A stretch of 7,168 nucleotides of DNA, from NCBI GenBank assembly GCA_025455895.1, contig JALOLQ010000071.1, forward strand, positions 1 to 7,168, given 5' to 3'. The stretch comes from Solirubrobacteraceae bacterium (GTDB taxonomy: Bacteria; Actinomycetota; Thermoleophilia; Solirubrobacterales; Solirubrobacteraceae). Numbering within the stretch: position 1 is the stretch's first letter; each line of letters opens with the position of its first letter. Below the pieces are notes generated by a model. That model had not been told where the DNA came from. It saw only the letters and a list, made by a program, of their open reading frames with translations, and made no database searches. Positions 1 to 6,001 of this stretch are shown one piece after another. A program made the translations under genes and the position numbers.

Positions 1-280
1 GGCGGGTGCCGAACGCCCCGCCGTGGACCAGGGGGTCCGGGGCGGGCGGCGGCGCGGCCGGGGGGACGGGCAGCGCTCCGGTCGGCGTGGTGACGGGGGG
101 TGCCGCGGGCGACGGTCCGGGCTTGCGGACCGGGACCTTGACCTTGCGCCGCGGGCGGCAGACCTTCTTCTTCACCGTCCGGCCGCGCACCTTGCGGCGC
201 TCGACGCGGCAGATGGTCTTCGGCTTGCGCCTGCGGCGCTTCTTCTTTTTCTTGGCGGCGGCCTCGCTGAGGATGCTCAT
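1..280 (-). CDS. Partial CDS, N-terminus of a polybasic, Pro-rich protein (possibly DUF1800 family)
   Basis: The gene starts at ATG 280-278 and is still open at the window edge, so 93 residues are visible. After MSILSEAAA comes a dense Lys/Arg block (residues 10-53) containing two similar segments, each ending near a cysteine (Cys24 and Cys41). A Pro/Ala/Thr linker follows (about 54-83), then PLVHGGAFGTR, which looks like the start of a folded domain. No hydrophobic signal peptide is visible. A GGAG (complement of 284-287) lies only 3 nt before the ATG, closer than ideal, but I found no better start. Solirubrobacterales DUF1800 proteins, as I remember them, can begin with a similar basic stretch, a Pro-rich linker and a GxFG motif, so DUF1800 is a guess. 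The diagnostic domain lies outside the window. The gene shares the strand of the DUF202 gene but is 175 nt downstream of it. I am fairly sure it is a gene and unsure of its family. Confidence 0.6.
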   Translation of the reverse strand, partial: MSILSEAAAKKKKKRRRRKPKTICRVERRKVRGRTVKKKVCRPRRKVKVPVRKPGPSPAAPPVTTPTGALPVPPAAPPPAPDPLVHGGAFGTR

Positions 281-455
281 CGGCTCCGGCCCATCATCGG
301 CGCAGACACGCCTGCCCCCGAGCGTGCTTGCAGGATTCCGGCCACCAGTTCGGCGACCCCACGTGCAAAGCCTCCCGTGCGCGGCGGACGCTGTCCAGCC
401 CGCGCACCGGCCGGGCGCCGCCGGGCGCGCGGAACCCGCCGTCCGGCGCGGGCGA
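281..455. other. Intergenic region with no clear signal
   Basis: This 175-nt gap lies between the DUF202 stop and the start of the polybasic gene, both on the minus strand. It should hold any terminator for the first and any promoter for the second. Around 415-450 there are GC-rich imperfect repeats, including two copies of CCGGGCGC in tandem, which could fold, but no T-run follows on the minus strand. A TTGCAC sits on the minus strand near 370-380, but I see no TAnnnT element at a suitable distance. The open frame crossing this gap on the minus strand (277-750) translates to Arg/Ala-rich sequence without family features and overlaps the DUF202 gene, so I do not call it. Confidence 0.4.
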
Positions 456-812
456 TCAGGTGGCGAGGACGACGACGACCGTCGCCAGGCCGAGCACGGC
501 CGCGGCGGCGAGCGTGCCGAGCAGCACGCCGTCCGAGGCGCTCACGTACTCGCCGCGCGGCAGCGCGGCCTCGACGGCGCGGCGCCGCGCGACGGCATAG
601 ACGAGCACGACGACGCCGAGCACGCCGTAGGCGGCGCCGATCACCTCGTACGGCCAGGTCGTCGTCGTGTCGGCGACGGCCGGGACGAGCTTGCCGACGG
701 CGAGGGCGAGACCCTCGAAGGCCAGGCCGGTGCGCATCCACGCGAGCCACGTGCGCTCCGCGGCCAGCCAGGTGCGGCGCGTCGCGTCACCGATCTCCGT
801 CGTCGCCGGCAT
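456..812 (-). CDS. DUF202 (YidH-like) small membrane protein
   Basis: This is a 118-residue protein starting at ATG 812-810. The DUF202 hallmark is clear near the N-terminus: LAAERTWLAWMRTGLAF at residues 16-32, where the Glu-Arg-Thr-x-Leu-Ala-Trp-x-Arg-Thr pattern precedes the first membrane helix. Three hydrophobic segments fit helices at about 30-46, 57-76 and 97-116, with basic residues (ARRR, about 75-78) after the second. Length and topology match the family, which is widespread and has no firmly established biochemical role. The start lies inside the upstream M28-like gene, overlapping it by 26 nt, and no strong Shine-Dalgarno is visible, so translation probably depends on ribosomes finishing the upstream gene. 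The pairing suggests the two membrane proteins act together, which is inference. Family call confident, function unknown. Confidence 0.85.
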   Translation of the reverse strand: MPATTEIGDATRRTWLAAERTWLAWMRTGLAFEGLALAVGKLVPAVADTTTTWPYEVIGAAYGVLGVVVLVYAVARRRAVEAALPRGEYVSASDGVLLGTLAAAAVLGLATVVVVLAT

Positions 813-1899
813 CGGAGGCGATCGTCCCAGACGCCCCGGCCAGGTCCGCGTCGAGCGCGCGCACGAGCGCGACCGCGAGCGCCGCCGCCGCCTCCGGGCC
901 GTCCGGAGCGCTCTCGCCGGCGGGCGGGCGGGCGCCGATCGCGATCGCCGGCCAGCGCCCCGCGCGGGCGGCGGCCGCGGCGGTCGCGTCGCTGCCGCGG
1001 ACGGGACGCGCCCCGAGATCGGGGTGCGCGGCGGCCGCGGCGCGGGCGGCGGCCTGGAGCTGCGGGTGCAGCCGCGCGGGGACGACGAGGCCGTCGGCCG
1101 TCCACCAGACCGGCGCACCCTCGGGGCACGGCTCGAGTGCCACCACGGCGAGCTGCCGGGGACGCAGCCCCCGGCGGCGCCGGGCGCGCAGCCAGGCGCG
1201 CAGCCCGCCGTGGTCGGTGTCGCCCGCGCCGGCGAGGACGACGGCGACGTCGAGCCGCCGGGGCGGGTCGGCGTCGAGCGCGTCGAGGGTCGCGAGCGCG
1301 GCGCGCAGCGCGCTGTCGTCGCCCTGCGGCGTCGCGCCGGCCTGGTCGAGCAGCGCCACGATGGCGACGAGCAGCACGAGCGTCGGGGGCAGCTGCACGA
1401 TCCCGAGCCACGCCCCGTCGACCCCGAGCAGCCGCGTCAGCGCGCAGGCGAGCACGGCGACCAGCGCCGCGATCGCCCAGCGCCGCACCCCTCCCGGCAG
1501 GCGCGCGGCCCAGCCGCGGCGGCGCAGGTCGGTGGCGGCCGTCAGGACGAGCGTCACGGGGCGCTCGCCGGGGCGCTCGGGCGGCGGCGAGACGACGTTC
1601 TGCGTCGCACGCGCTATCGTGAGCCGCCGGACCGGGGCCCACGGCATGAGGTCGGCGAGCAGGACGAGCAGGCCCGCGGCGGCGACGGCGAGCCCGGGCC
1701 CGGGCGAGCCGACCGAGAGCACGCTCCCGGCCACGCCCAGGGCGCACGCCAGCGCGACGGGCAGCCACCACGCGGTGCGAACCCAGACGGCCGGGGTCCG
1801 CGCCGTGCGGCCCCGGGCGCGCAGCGCGCCGGCCAGCGCGCGGGCGGCGCGGCGTTCGGCGTCGCTCGCGGCCGCTCCGCTGGGCTCTCGTCCCGTCAC
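787..1899 (-). CDS. Polytopic membrane protein with degenerate M28-like peptidase domain
   Basis: I chose GTG 1899-1897 (370 residues) because a TAGTGT -10-like element ends 8 nt upstream. A GTG at 1926 is also in frame, but using it would put the promoter inside the gene. Hydrophobic segments lie at about 44-62, 67-86, 141-156 and 164-185. The soluble parts follow the order of M28 zinc aminopeptidases: ATQNVV (98-103), TLVLTAATD (116-124) where the family has xxAHxD, GDDSALRAAL (193-202) where it has DNxSGxAxxLE, VVLAGAGDTDHGGLRAWL (220-237) where it has the Glu-Glu motif, VVALEP (252-257) at the Asp position, and RGSDATA (301-307) where the last His would be. The first His is Ala122, the Glu pair is Gly-Asp or Asp-Thr, and the last His is Ala305, so zinc binding and proteolysis look lost. 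A helix pair between the first two motifs matches membrane-embedded actinobacterial M28 relatives as I remember them. It forms an operon with the DUF202 gene. It could be an inactive scaffold or ligand-binding protein. The membrane call is strong and the M28 relationship moderate. Confidence 0.65.
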   Translation of the reverse strand: MTGREPSGAAASDAERRAARALAGALRARGRTARTPAVWVRTAWWLPVALACALGVAGSVLSVGSPGPGLAVAAAGLLVLLADLMPWAPVRRLTIARATQNVVSPPPERPGERPVTLVLTAATDLRRRGWAARLPGGVRRWAIAALVAVLACALTRLLGVDGAWLGIVQLPPTLVLLVAIVALLDQAGATPQGDDSALRAALATLDALDADPPRRLDVAVVLAGAGDTDHGGLRAWLRARRRRGLRPRQLAVVALEPCPEGAPVWWTADGLVVPARLHPQLQAAARAAAAAHPDLGARPVRGSDATAAAAARAGRWPAIAIGARPPAGESAPDGPEAAAALAVALVRALDADLAGASGTIASDAGDDGDR

Positions 1900-1907
1900 G
1901 CGCGGGC

Positions 1908-1917
1908 ACACTAGTCT
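1908..1917. promoter_or_regulatory. Overlapping divergent -10-like elements around the palindrome ACTAGT
   Basis: In an almost A/T-free region, the bases ACACTAGTCT hold two TAnnnT elements sharing the palindrome ACTAGT. On the plus strand, TAGTCT (1912-1917) ends 11 nt before the amidase ATG at 1929. On the minus strand, TAGTGT (1913-1908) ends 8 nt before the GTG at 1899. Both distances would give leaderless or very short-leader mRNAs, which are common in Actinobacteria. No recognisable -35 hexamer is seen at 17-nt spacing on either side, and no Shine-Dalgarno precedes either start. The sharing implies that polymerase bound in one direction blocks the other. This is predicted from sequence pattern only. 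Confidence 0.45.
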
Positions 1918-1928
1918 GCCCGCCACCG

Positions 1929-3326
1929 ATGGACGCCACCGATCTCGCCTACGCCGGTGCGGCGGAGCAGGCCCGGCTGATCCGCGCGGGGGAGGTCTCG
2001 GCGCGCGAGCTGACCGAGACGACGCTCGCCCGGATCGACCGCCTCAACCCGCGCCTCAACGCCTACCGCGTCGTCTTCCACGAGCGGGCGCTCGCGGAGG
2101 CCGACCAGGCCGACGCGCGCCGCTCGTCGGGCCAGGATCGCCCGCTGCTCGGGGTGCCCGTCGCGATCAAGGACGACGCGGACGTCGCCGGCGTGCCGAC
2201 CGCGTTCGGCTCGCTGGCCACGAGCTCGGCCCCGAAGCCCGTGGACTCCGACGTCGTCGTGCGGCTGCGCTCGGCGGGCGCGGTGATCGTCGGCAAGACG
2301 AACGTCCCCGAGCTGACGATCTGGCCGTTCACCGAGTCGCTCGGCTACGGCGCCGCGCGCAATCCGTGGAACGACGCCTACACCCCGGGCGGCTCGAGCG
2401 GCGGCACCGGCGCCGCGGTCGCCGCCGGCCTGTGCGGGGTCGCGCTCGGCTCCGACGGCGCGGGCTCGATCCGCATCCCCGCCTCGTTCAACGGCCTCTT
2501 CGGCATCAAGCCCCAGCGCGACCGGATCTCGCTCGGCCCCGACCACCACGACGGCTGGCAGGGCCTCGCGCAGTACGGCCCGCTCGCCCGCCACGTCGCC
2601 GACGCGGCGCTGTTCCTCGACGCGACGGCCGACGGCGCGCCCGCGGGCGGCTACGCCGCGGCGCTCGCCGAGCCGCTCGCGCCGCTGCGCGTGGCGCTCT
2701 CCTGGAAGGCCCCGCCCGGAGCGGTGGCCAGGCTCGGCGCCGAGCAGCGCGCGGCGATCGAGGACACCGCCGCGGCGCTGCGCGAGCTCGGCCACACCGT
2801 CGTCGAGCACGAGATCGACTACGGGCCCGGGGCGTTCACGAACGTTCTCGTGCGCTACCTGCGCGGGATCGCCGACGACGCCGCCGTGCTGCCGCACCCC
2901 GAGCGCCTGGAGCTGCGCAGCCGCGGCATGGCGCGCATGGGCCGCCTGATCCCGCAGAGCCGCGTGGACGCCGCGCGCCGCGCGGAGGCGACGCTCGCCG
3001 GGCGGATCAACACGATCTTCGACCACTGCGACGTGGTCCTGCTGCCCGGCGCCGCGGGCCCGCCGTTCCGGGTCGGCGAGCTCAACGGGCGCGGCACGCT
3101 GTGGACGCTGAACGCCGCCGCCGCACGCGTGCCGTTCTACGGCGTCTGGAACGCGATCGGCCAGCCGGCGATGTCGGTGCCGGCCGGGTTCGACGCGCTC
3201 GGGCTGCCGCTCGCGGCGCACCTCGCCGGCCGCCCCGGCGACGAGCGCACGCTGCTGCGGCTCGCCGCGCAGCTCGAGCAGGCGCGCCCGTGGGCGGACC
3301 GCCGCCCGCCTGTGGATCAGGCGTGA
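1929..3326 (+). CDS. Amidase-signature family hydrolase
   Basis: This 465-residue protein belongs to the amidase signature family, whose members hydrolyse carboxamides with a Ser-cisSer-Lys triad. The triad is intact: Lys81 in VAIKDD, cis-Ser156 in PGGSSGGT, and nucleophile Ser180 in GSDGAGSIRIPASFNG. The spacing (99 residues from Lys to nucleophile, 24 between the serines) equals that of fatty acid amide hydrolase (Lys142, Ser217, Ser241). The N-terminus (DLAYAGAAEQARLIRAGEVS) is typical of stand-alone amidases, and the C-terminus has the usual NAIGQPAMSVPAGF and AGRPGDERTLL blocks. There is no signal peptide, so it is probably cytoplasmic. No gatB or gatC lies nearby, so it is unlikely to be the tRNA amidotransferase subunit GatA. 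Its substrate cannot be told from sequence. The stop overlaps the start of the phosphatase gene (GTGA), making a two-gene operon, probably driven by the element at 1912-1917. Confidence 0.93.
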   Translation: MDATDLAYAGAAEQARLIRAGEVSARELTETTLARIDRLNPRLNAYRVVFHERALAEADQADARRSSGQDRPLLGVPVAIKDDADVAGVPTAFGSLATSSAPKPVDSDVVVRLRSAGAVIVGKTNVPELTIWPFTESLGYGAARNPWNDAYTPGGSSGGTGAAVAAGLCGVALGSDGAGSIRIPASFNGLFGIKPQRDRISLGPDHHDGWQGLAQYGPLARHVADAALFLDATADGAPAGGYAAALAEPLAPLRVALSWKAPPGAVARLGAEQRAAIEDTAAALRELGHTVVEHEIDYGPGAFTNVLVRYLRGIADDAAVLPHPERLELRSRGMARMGRLIPQSRVDAARRAEATLAGRINTIFDHCDVVLLPGAAGPPFRVGELNGRGTLWTLNAAAARVPFYGVWNAIGQPAMSVPAGFDALGLPLAAHLAGRPGDERTLLRLAAQLEQARPWADRRPPVDQA

Positions 3327-4099
3327 GCACCGGCCACCCGGCGGACGCCGACCTGCTCGCCGTCGCCGAGGCCGCGGCGGGCGCGGCCGCGGCGGTGCTC
3401 GTCGAGTACGCGGGGCGCCGCGGCCCGGGGGAGGTCACGGCCAAGAGCACGCCCACCGACCTCGTCAGCGAGGCCGACGTCGCCGCCGAGCGGGCGATCC
3501 GCCACGTGCTGCTCGAGCACCGCCCCGGGGACGCGGTGGTCGGCGAGGAGGGCGCGGACAAGGCGGGGGAGACGGGGCTGCGCTGGGTCGTCGATCCGCT
3601 CGACGGCACGATCAACTACCTCTTCGGGCTGCCGCAGTGGTGCGTCTCGGTCGCCTGCGAGGGGCGGGTCGGCGTGATCCTCGACCCGCTGCGCGGCGAG
3701 TGCTTCCGCGCCGTGGCGGGAACGAGCGCCGTGCTCGGGGACGAGCCGCTCGCGCCGTCGGCCTGCGACGACCTCGGCCGCGCGCTCGTCGCGACCGGCT
3801 TCGGCTACGACGCGGACGTCCGCCGCGCCCAGGCCGCGCAGGTCGCGGAGCTGCTGCCGCGCGTGCGCGACATCCGCCGCTTCGGCAGCGCCGCGCTCGA
3901 CCTCGCGTGGACCGCCGCGGGCCGCTACGACGCCTACTACGAGCGCGGGGTGCAGCCCTGGGACGTGGCGGCGGGGCTCATGCTCTGCGCGGCGGCCGGC
4001 CTCGAGCAGCGCCCGCTGCCGGCGCGCGACGGCCTGCCCGACGGGGTGCTCGTGGCCCCCGCCGGGATCGTGGGCGAGCTCGAGGTGCTGCTGGCCTGA
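3323..4099 (+). CDS. Inositol-monophosphatase-family phosphatase
   Basis: The 258-residue protein starts at GTG 3323-3325, sharing GTGA with the amidase stop. No strong Shine-Dalgarno precedes it, so translational coupling is likely. Members of this Mg2+- and Li+-sensitive superfamily remove phosphate from myo-inositol 1-phosphate, fructose 1,6-bisphosphate, histidinol phosphate or PAP. Metal ligands are all visible: Glu75 in VVGEEGA, Asp91 and Asp94 in WVVDPLDGTINYLFGLP, and Asp214 in QPWDVAAGLML. TPTDLVSEAD (43-52) is the usual N-terminal family motif. Length is normal and there is no signal peptide. DGTINYLFG rather than DGTTNFVHG resembles actinobacterial versions. In Actinobacteria such enzymes serve inositol metabolism or, as HisN, histidine synthesis. 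Nothing here decides between these, and the amidase partner does not point to either. Family certain, substrate open. Confidence 0.93.
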   Translation: MSTGHPADADLLAVAEAAAGAAAAVLVEYAGRRGPGEVTAKSTPTDLVSEADVAAERAIRHVLLEHRPGDAVVGEEGADKAGETGLRWVVDPLDGTINYLFGLPQWCVSVACEGRVGVILDPLRGECFRAVAGTSAVLGDEPLAPSACDDLGRALVATGFGYDADVRRAQAAQVAELLPRVRDIRRFGSAALDLAWTAAGRYDAYYERGVQPWDVAAGLMLCAAAGLEQRPLPARDGLPDGVLVAPAGIVGELEVLLA

Positions 4100-4101
4100 G
4101 C

Positions 4102-4509
4102 TCAGCCGCCGGTGAAGTGCGTCACGCGGTCGGGCTCGACCGTGAGCTTCACCCGCACCTCGCCCTCCTGGCGGAACGGGTAGGTGTCCTGGCCGAGGTA
4201 CTTCTTGGCCATCGCGTCGATGTGGGCGTCGGCGCTCTCGTGGTCCTCGTGCACCACGCGCCCGGTCACCGAGACGAACTCGTAGGGGTTCTCGGCGTTC
4301 GGCACGGTGACGGTGATGCGCGGGTCGCGCGCGACGTTCCTGCGCCAGGCCCGGCCCTCGGCGGTGTTGAGGACGAGGTTCCCGTCCGCGTCGGCGTCCA
4401 CCCAGACGACGACGCCCTGGACGGTCCCGTCCTTGCGCAGCGTCGAGACGGTGGCGAAGTTCGGCCGGCCGAGCAGGTCGGCGGTCTTCTGATCCAGCGG
4501 CTGGCCCAT
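4102..4509 (-). CDS. F420-dependent PPOX-class oxidoreductase
   Basis: A 135-residue protein starting at ATG 4509-4507. The start is fixed by a strong Shine-Dalgarno AAGGAG (complement of 4517-4522) with a 7-nt spacer. The longer open frame upstream has no support. It is a one-domain split-barrel protein of the pyridoxamine 5'-phosphate oxidase superfamily, in the actinobacterial branch that uses deazaflavin F420. Visible family features are RPNFATVSTLRKDGTVQGVVVWVD (14-37, first strands), LNTAEGRAWRRNVARDPR (47-64, basic residues expected to contact the F420 phosphate and tail), FVSVTGRV (78-85) and KKYLGQDTYPF (102-112). There is no signal peptide, so it is cytoplasmic. Relatives reduce diverse substrates, and none can be assigned here. 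It is tail-to-tail with the phosphatase (2 nt between stops) and divergent from the FAD oxidoreductase (97 nt between starts). The F420 preference rests on family resemblance. Confidence 0.88.
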   Translation of the reverse strand: MGQPLDQKTADLLGRPNFATVSTLRKDGTVQGVVVWVDADADGNLVLNTAEGRAWRRNVARDPRITVTVPNAENPYEFVSVTGRVVHEDHESADAHIDAMAKKYLGQDTYPFRQEGEVRVKLTVEPDRVTHFTGG

Positions 4510-4516
4510 GGCGATG

Positions 4517-4522
4517 CTCCTT
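4517..4522 (-). promoter_or_regulatory. Strong Shine-Dalgarno site of the PPOX gene
   Basis: The minus strand reads AAGGAG here, 7 nt before ATG 4509. It is the clearest ribosome binding site in the window and settles the start of the PPOX-class gene. The amidase and FAD oxidoreductase genes show no such site and appear to be translated from very short leaders. Confidence 0.8.
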
Positions 4523-4593
4523 CGGTCGGCGGTGGCTCGTCTCGGCGGGAGATACGGCCGACGCGCCAGGATCGGATGACCCCGGCCGCTCGT

Positions 4594-4599
4594 TAGGGT
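4594..4599 (+). promoter_or_regulatory. Putative -10 element TAGGGT for a leaderless mRNA
   Basis: TAGGGT fits the actinobacterial TAnnnT -10 consensus and ends 7 nt before ATG 4607, so transcription would begin at or within a base or two of the start codon. No Shine-Dalgarno lies between them. The in-frame GTG at 4598 overlaps this element, which argues for the ATG as the true start. No good -35 hexamer is visible near 4571-4576. Confidence 0.5.
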
Positions 4600-4606
4600 G
4601 CAGGCG

Positions 4607-5995
4607 ATGCTGCACACCGCCACCGGCTACTGGATCGAGGAGGCCGGCGCCCCGGAGCCCTGCGCCCCGCTCGAGGCGTGGACGGAGGCCGACGTCGTGG
4701 TCATCGGCGGCGGCTACCTCGGCATGTGGACGGCCTGGCACGTGCTCGAGCGCGATCCGGGCGCGACGGTCGTGCTGCTCGAGCGCGAGCGCTGCGGCTT
4801 CGGGCCCAGCGGCCGCAACGGCGGCTTCGTGAACGGCTACTGGGACCACGTGCCCGAGCTGGCGCGGCGCTTCGGGCTCGACCCCGCGGTGCGCCTCGCG
4901 CGCGAGGCGGACGCCTCGATCCGGGCGATCGGCGAGTTCCTCGCCCGCGGGCGCGTGGACGCCTGGTACCGCGCGGTGCCGCAGGTGCAGATCGCCACCG
5001 CGGCCGCGCAGGACGGGACGTGGCGCGAGGAGCTGCTCGCGCTGCGCGCGCTCGGCCACGGCGATGAGCTCGTCGAGCTGAGCCCGCGCCAGGTCCAGGA
5101 CATCTGCGCGTCCCCGGTGTTCCGCGGCGCGGCGGCGCAGCGCACCGCCGCCACCGTGCAGCCCGCGCGGCTCGCGTTCGCACTGCGGGCGGCGCTGCTC
5201 AAGCGCGGCGTGCAGATCCACGAGGACAGCGAGGTCCGCGAGCTCGAGCAGCGCCGCGGGAAGCTCGTCGTCAAGACCCGGGCCGGCCGGGTCACCGCGC
5301 CGGCGGCGGTGCTCGCCGTGAACTGGCGCACGCTCGGGTGGCCCGCGTTCGGGCGCGAGCTGAGCGCCGCCTCGAGCCACATCGTGCTCACCGAGCCGGT
5401 GCCCGACGTGCTCGCCGAGGTGGGCTGGACCGGGGGCGAGGCGCTCGCCGACTGCCGGCGCATGCTGCACTACTTCCGCACCACGCCGGACGGGCGGATC
5501 GCCTTCGGCTGGGGCGGCGGGCGCATGAACCGCGGCGCGCGGCATGACCCGCACCTCGACGTCGACCCCGAGGTGATCGAGAGGACCGCGGCCACGCTGC
5601 GGCGCTTCTTCCCCGCCCTCGAGGGCCGCGACCTCACCCACGCGTGGGGCGGTCCGATCGACGTCGCGCCGAACCGGCTGCCGATCTACCGCTCGTCCGG
5701 CGCGCTGCACGCCGGCTGGGGCTTCACCGGCCACGGCGTCGGCCCGTCGCACCTGGGCGGCCGGATCCTCTCGGGGCTCGCGCTCGGCGTGCGCGACGAG
5801 GTCACGACGCTGCCGCTCGTCGCGCCGCCGAAGAAGCACTTCCCGCCGGAGCCGTTCCGGGCGACCGGCGGCGCGCTGATCCGCAGCGCGTTCATCCGCA
5901 AGGACGAGCTCGACGAGCGCGGCGCGCCGGTGGATCCCGTGACCCGCGCGATCACGAAGCTCCCGAAGCTGCTCGGGATGAACCTGCCGCGCTGA
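4607..5995 (+). CDS. DAO-family FAD-dependent oxidoreductase (glycine/D-amino-acid oxidase-like)
   Basis: The protein has 462 residues from ATG 4607, which I prefer to the in-frame GTG at 4598 because the latter lies inside the -10-like TAGGGT. An N-terminal lead (1-28) is followed by a Rossmann FAD-binding fold: VVIGGGYLGMWTAWHVLE (31-48, GxGxxG) and Glu59 in VVLLERE, which should bind the adenosine ribose. GFGPSGRNGGF (64-74) is the conserved DAO-family loop near the flavin. Near the C-terminus, THAWGGPIDVAPNRLP and GFTGHGVGPSHLGGRILSGLALG form the second FAD contact. A tail of about 65 residues follows, rich in Pro and charge, as in gamma-glutamylputrescine-oxidase-like relatives. Such enzymes oxidise amines or N-substituted amino acids to imines, usually reducing O2 to H2O2. 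The substrate here is unknown and no polyamine genes are nearby. It is cytoplasmic and a single-gene unit, tail-to-tail with the metalloprotease at 6 nt. The family is secure. Confidence 0.92.
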   Translation: MLHTATGYWIEEAGAPEPCAPLEAWTEADVVVIGGGYLGMWTAWHVLERDPGATVVLLERERCGFGPSGRNGGFVNGYWDHVPELARRFGLDPAVRLAREADASIRAIGEFLARGRVDAWYRAVPQVQIATAAAQDGTWREELLALRALGHGDELVELSPRQVQDICASPVFRGAAAQRTAATVQPARLAFALRAALLKRGVQIHEDSEVRELEQRRGKLVVKTRAGRVTAPAAVLAVNWRTLGWPAFGRELSAASSHIVLTEPVPDVLAEVGWTGGEALADCRRMLHYFRTTPDGRIAFGWGGGRMNRGARHDPHLDVDPEVIERTAATLRRFFPALEGRDLTHAWGGPIDVAPNRLPIYRSSGALHAGWGFTGHGVGPSHLGGRILSGLALGVRDEVTTLPLVAPPKKHFPPEPFRATGGALIRSAFIRKDELDERGAPVDPVTRAITKLPKLLGMNLPR

Positions 5996-6001
5996 GGCGG
6001 G

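Noticed and set aside
238..272. A-rich run on the minus strand (AAGAAAAAGAAGAAG) as a ribosomal slippage site
   Set aside because: The run has five A residues with the frame at G AAA AAG, not the A AAA AAG heptamer, and no second coding frame with sensible protein follows.
415..450. GC-rich imperfect inverted and direct repeats after the DUF202 gene as a terminator
   Set aside because: Such repeats are frequent by chance at this G+C content, and no T-run follows on the minus strand.
277..750. A minus-strand open frame whose stop overlaps the ATG of the polybasic gene (ATGA)
   Set aside because: The overlap looked like translational coupling, but its upper part is an out-of-frame copy of the DUF202 gene and its translation is low-complexity Arg/Ala. 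The clear DUF202 motifs decide the frame.
23..3322. A plus-strand open frame of over 1,300 codons ending with the phosphatase
   Set aside because: Only its last 258 codons encode a recognisable protein. The earlier part is Arg/Ala/Pro-rich sequence read through other genes, an expected effect of few stop codons in very GC-rich DNA.
1929..3326. Amidase as GatA of the tRNA amidotransferase
   Set aside because: No gatB or gatC is adjacent, and its downstream partner is a phosphatase. The shared amidase-signature motifs are not specific for GatA.
3317..5839. An 840-codon minus-strand open frame antisense to the phosphatase and FAD oxidoreductase
   Set aside because: It has no recognisable family motif, and genes with intact active sites occupy the other strand or frame throughout most of it, including the PPOX gene.
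5987..6000. Hairpin CCGC-gctgag-GCGG between the FAD oxidoreductase and the metalloprotease as a terminator
   Set aside because: The stem is only 4 bp, and no T-run follows on either strand.
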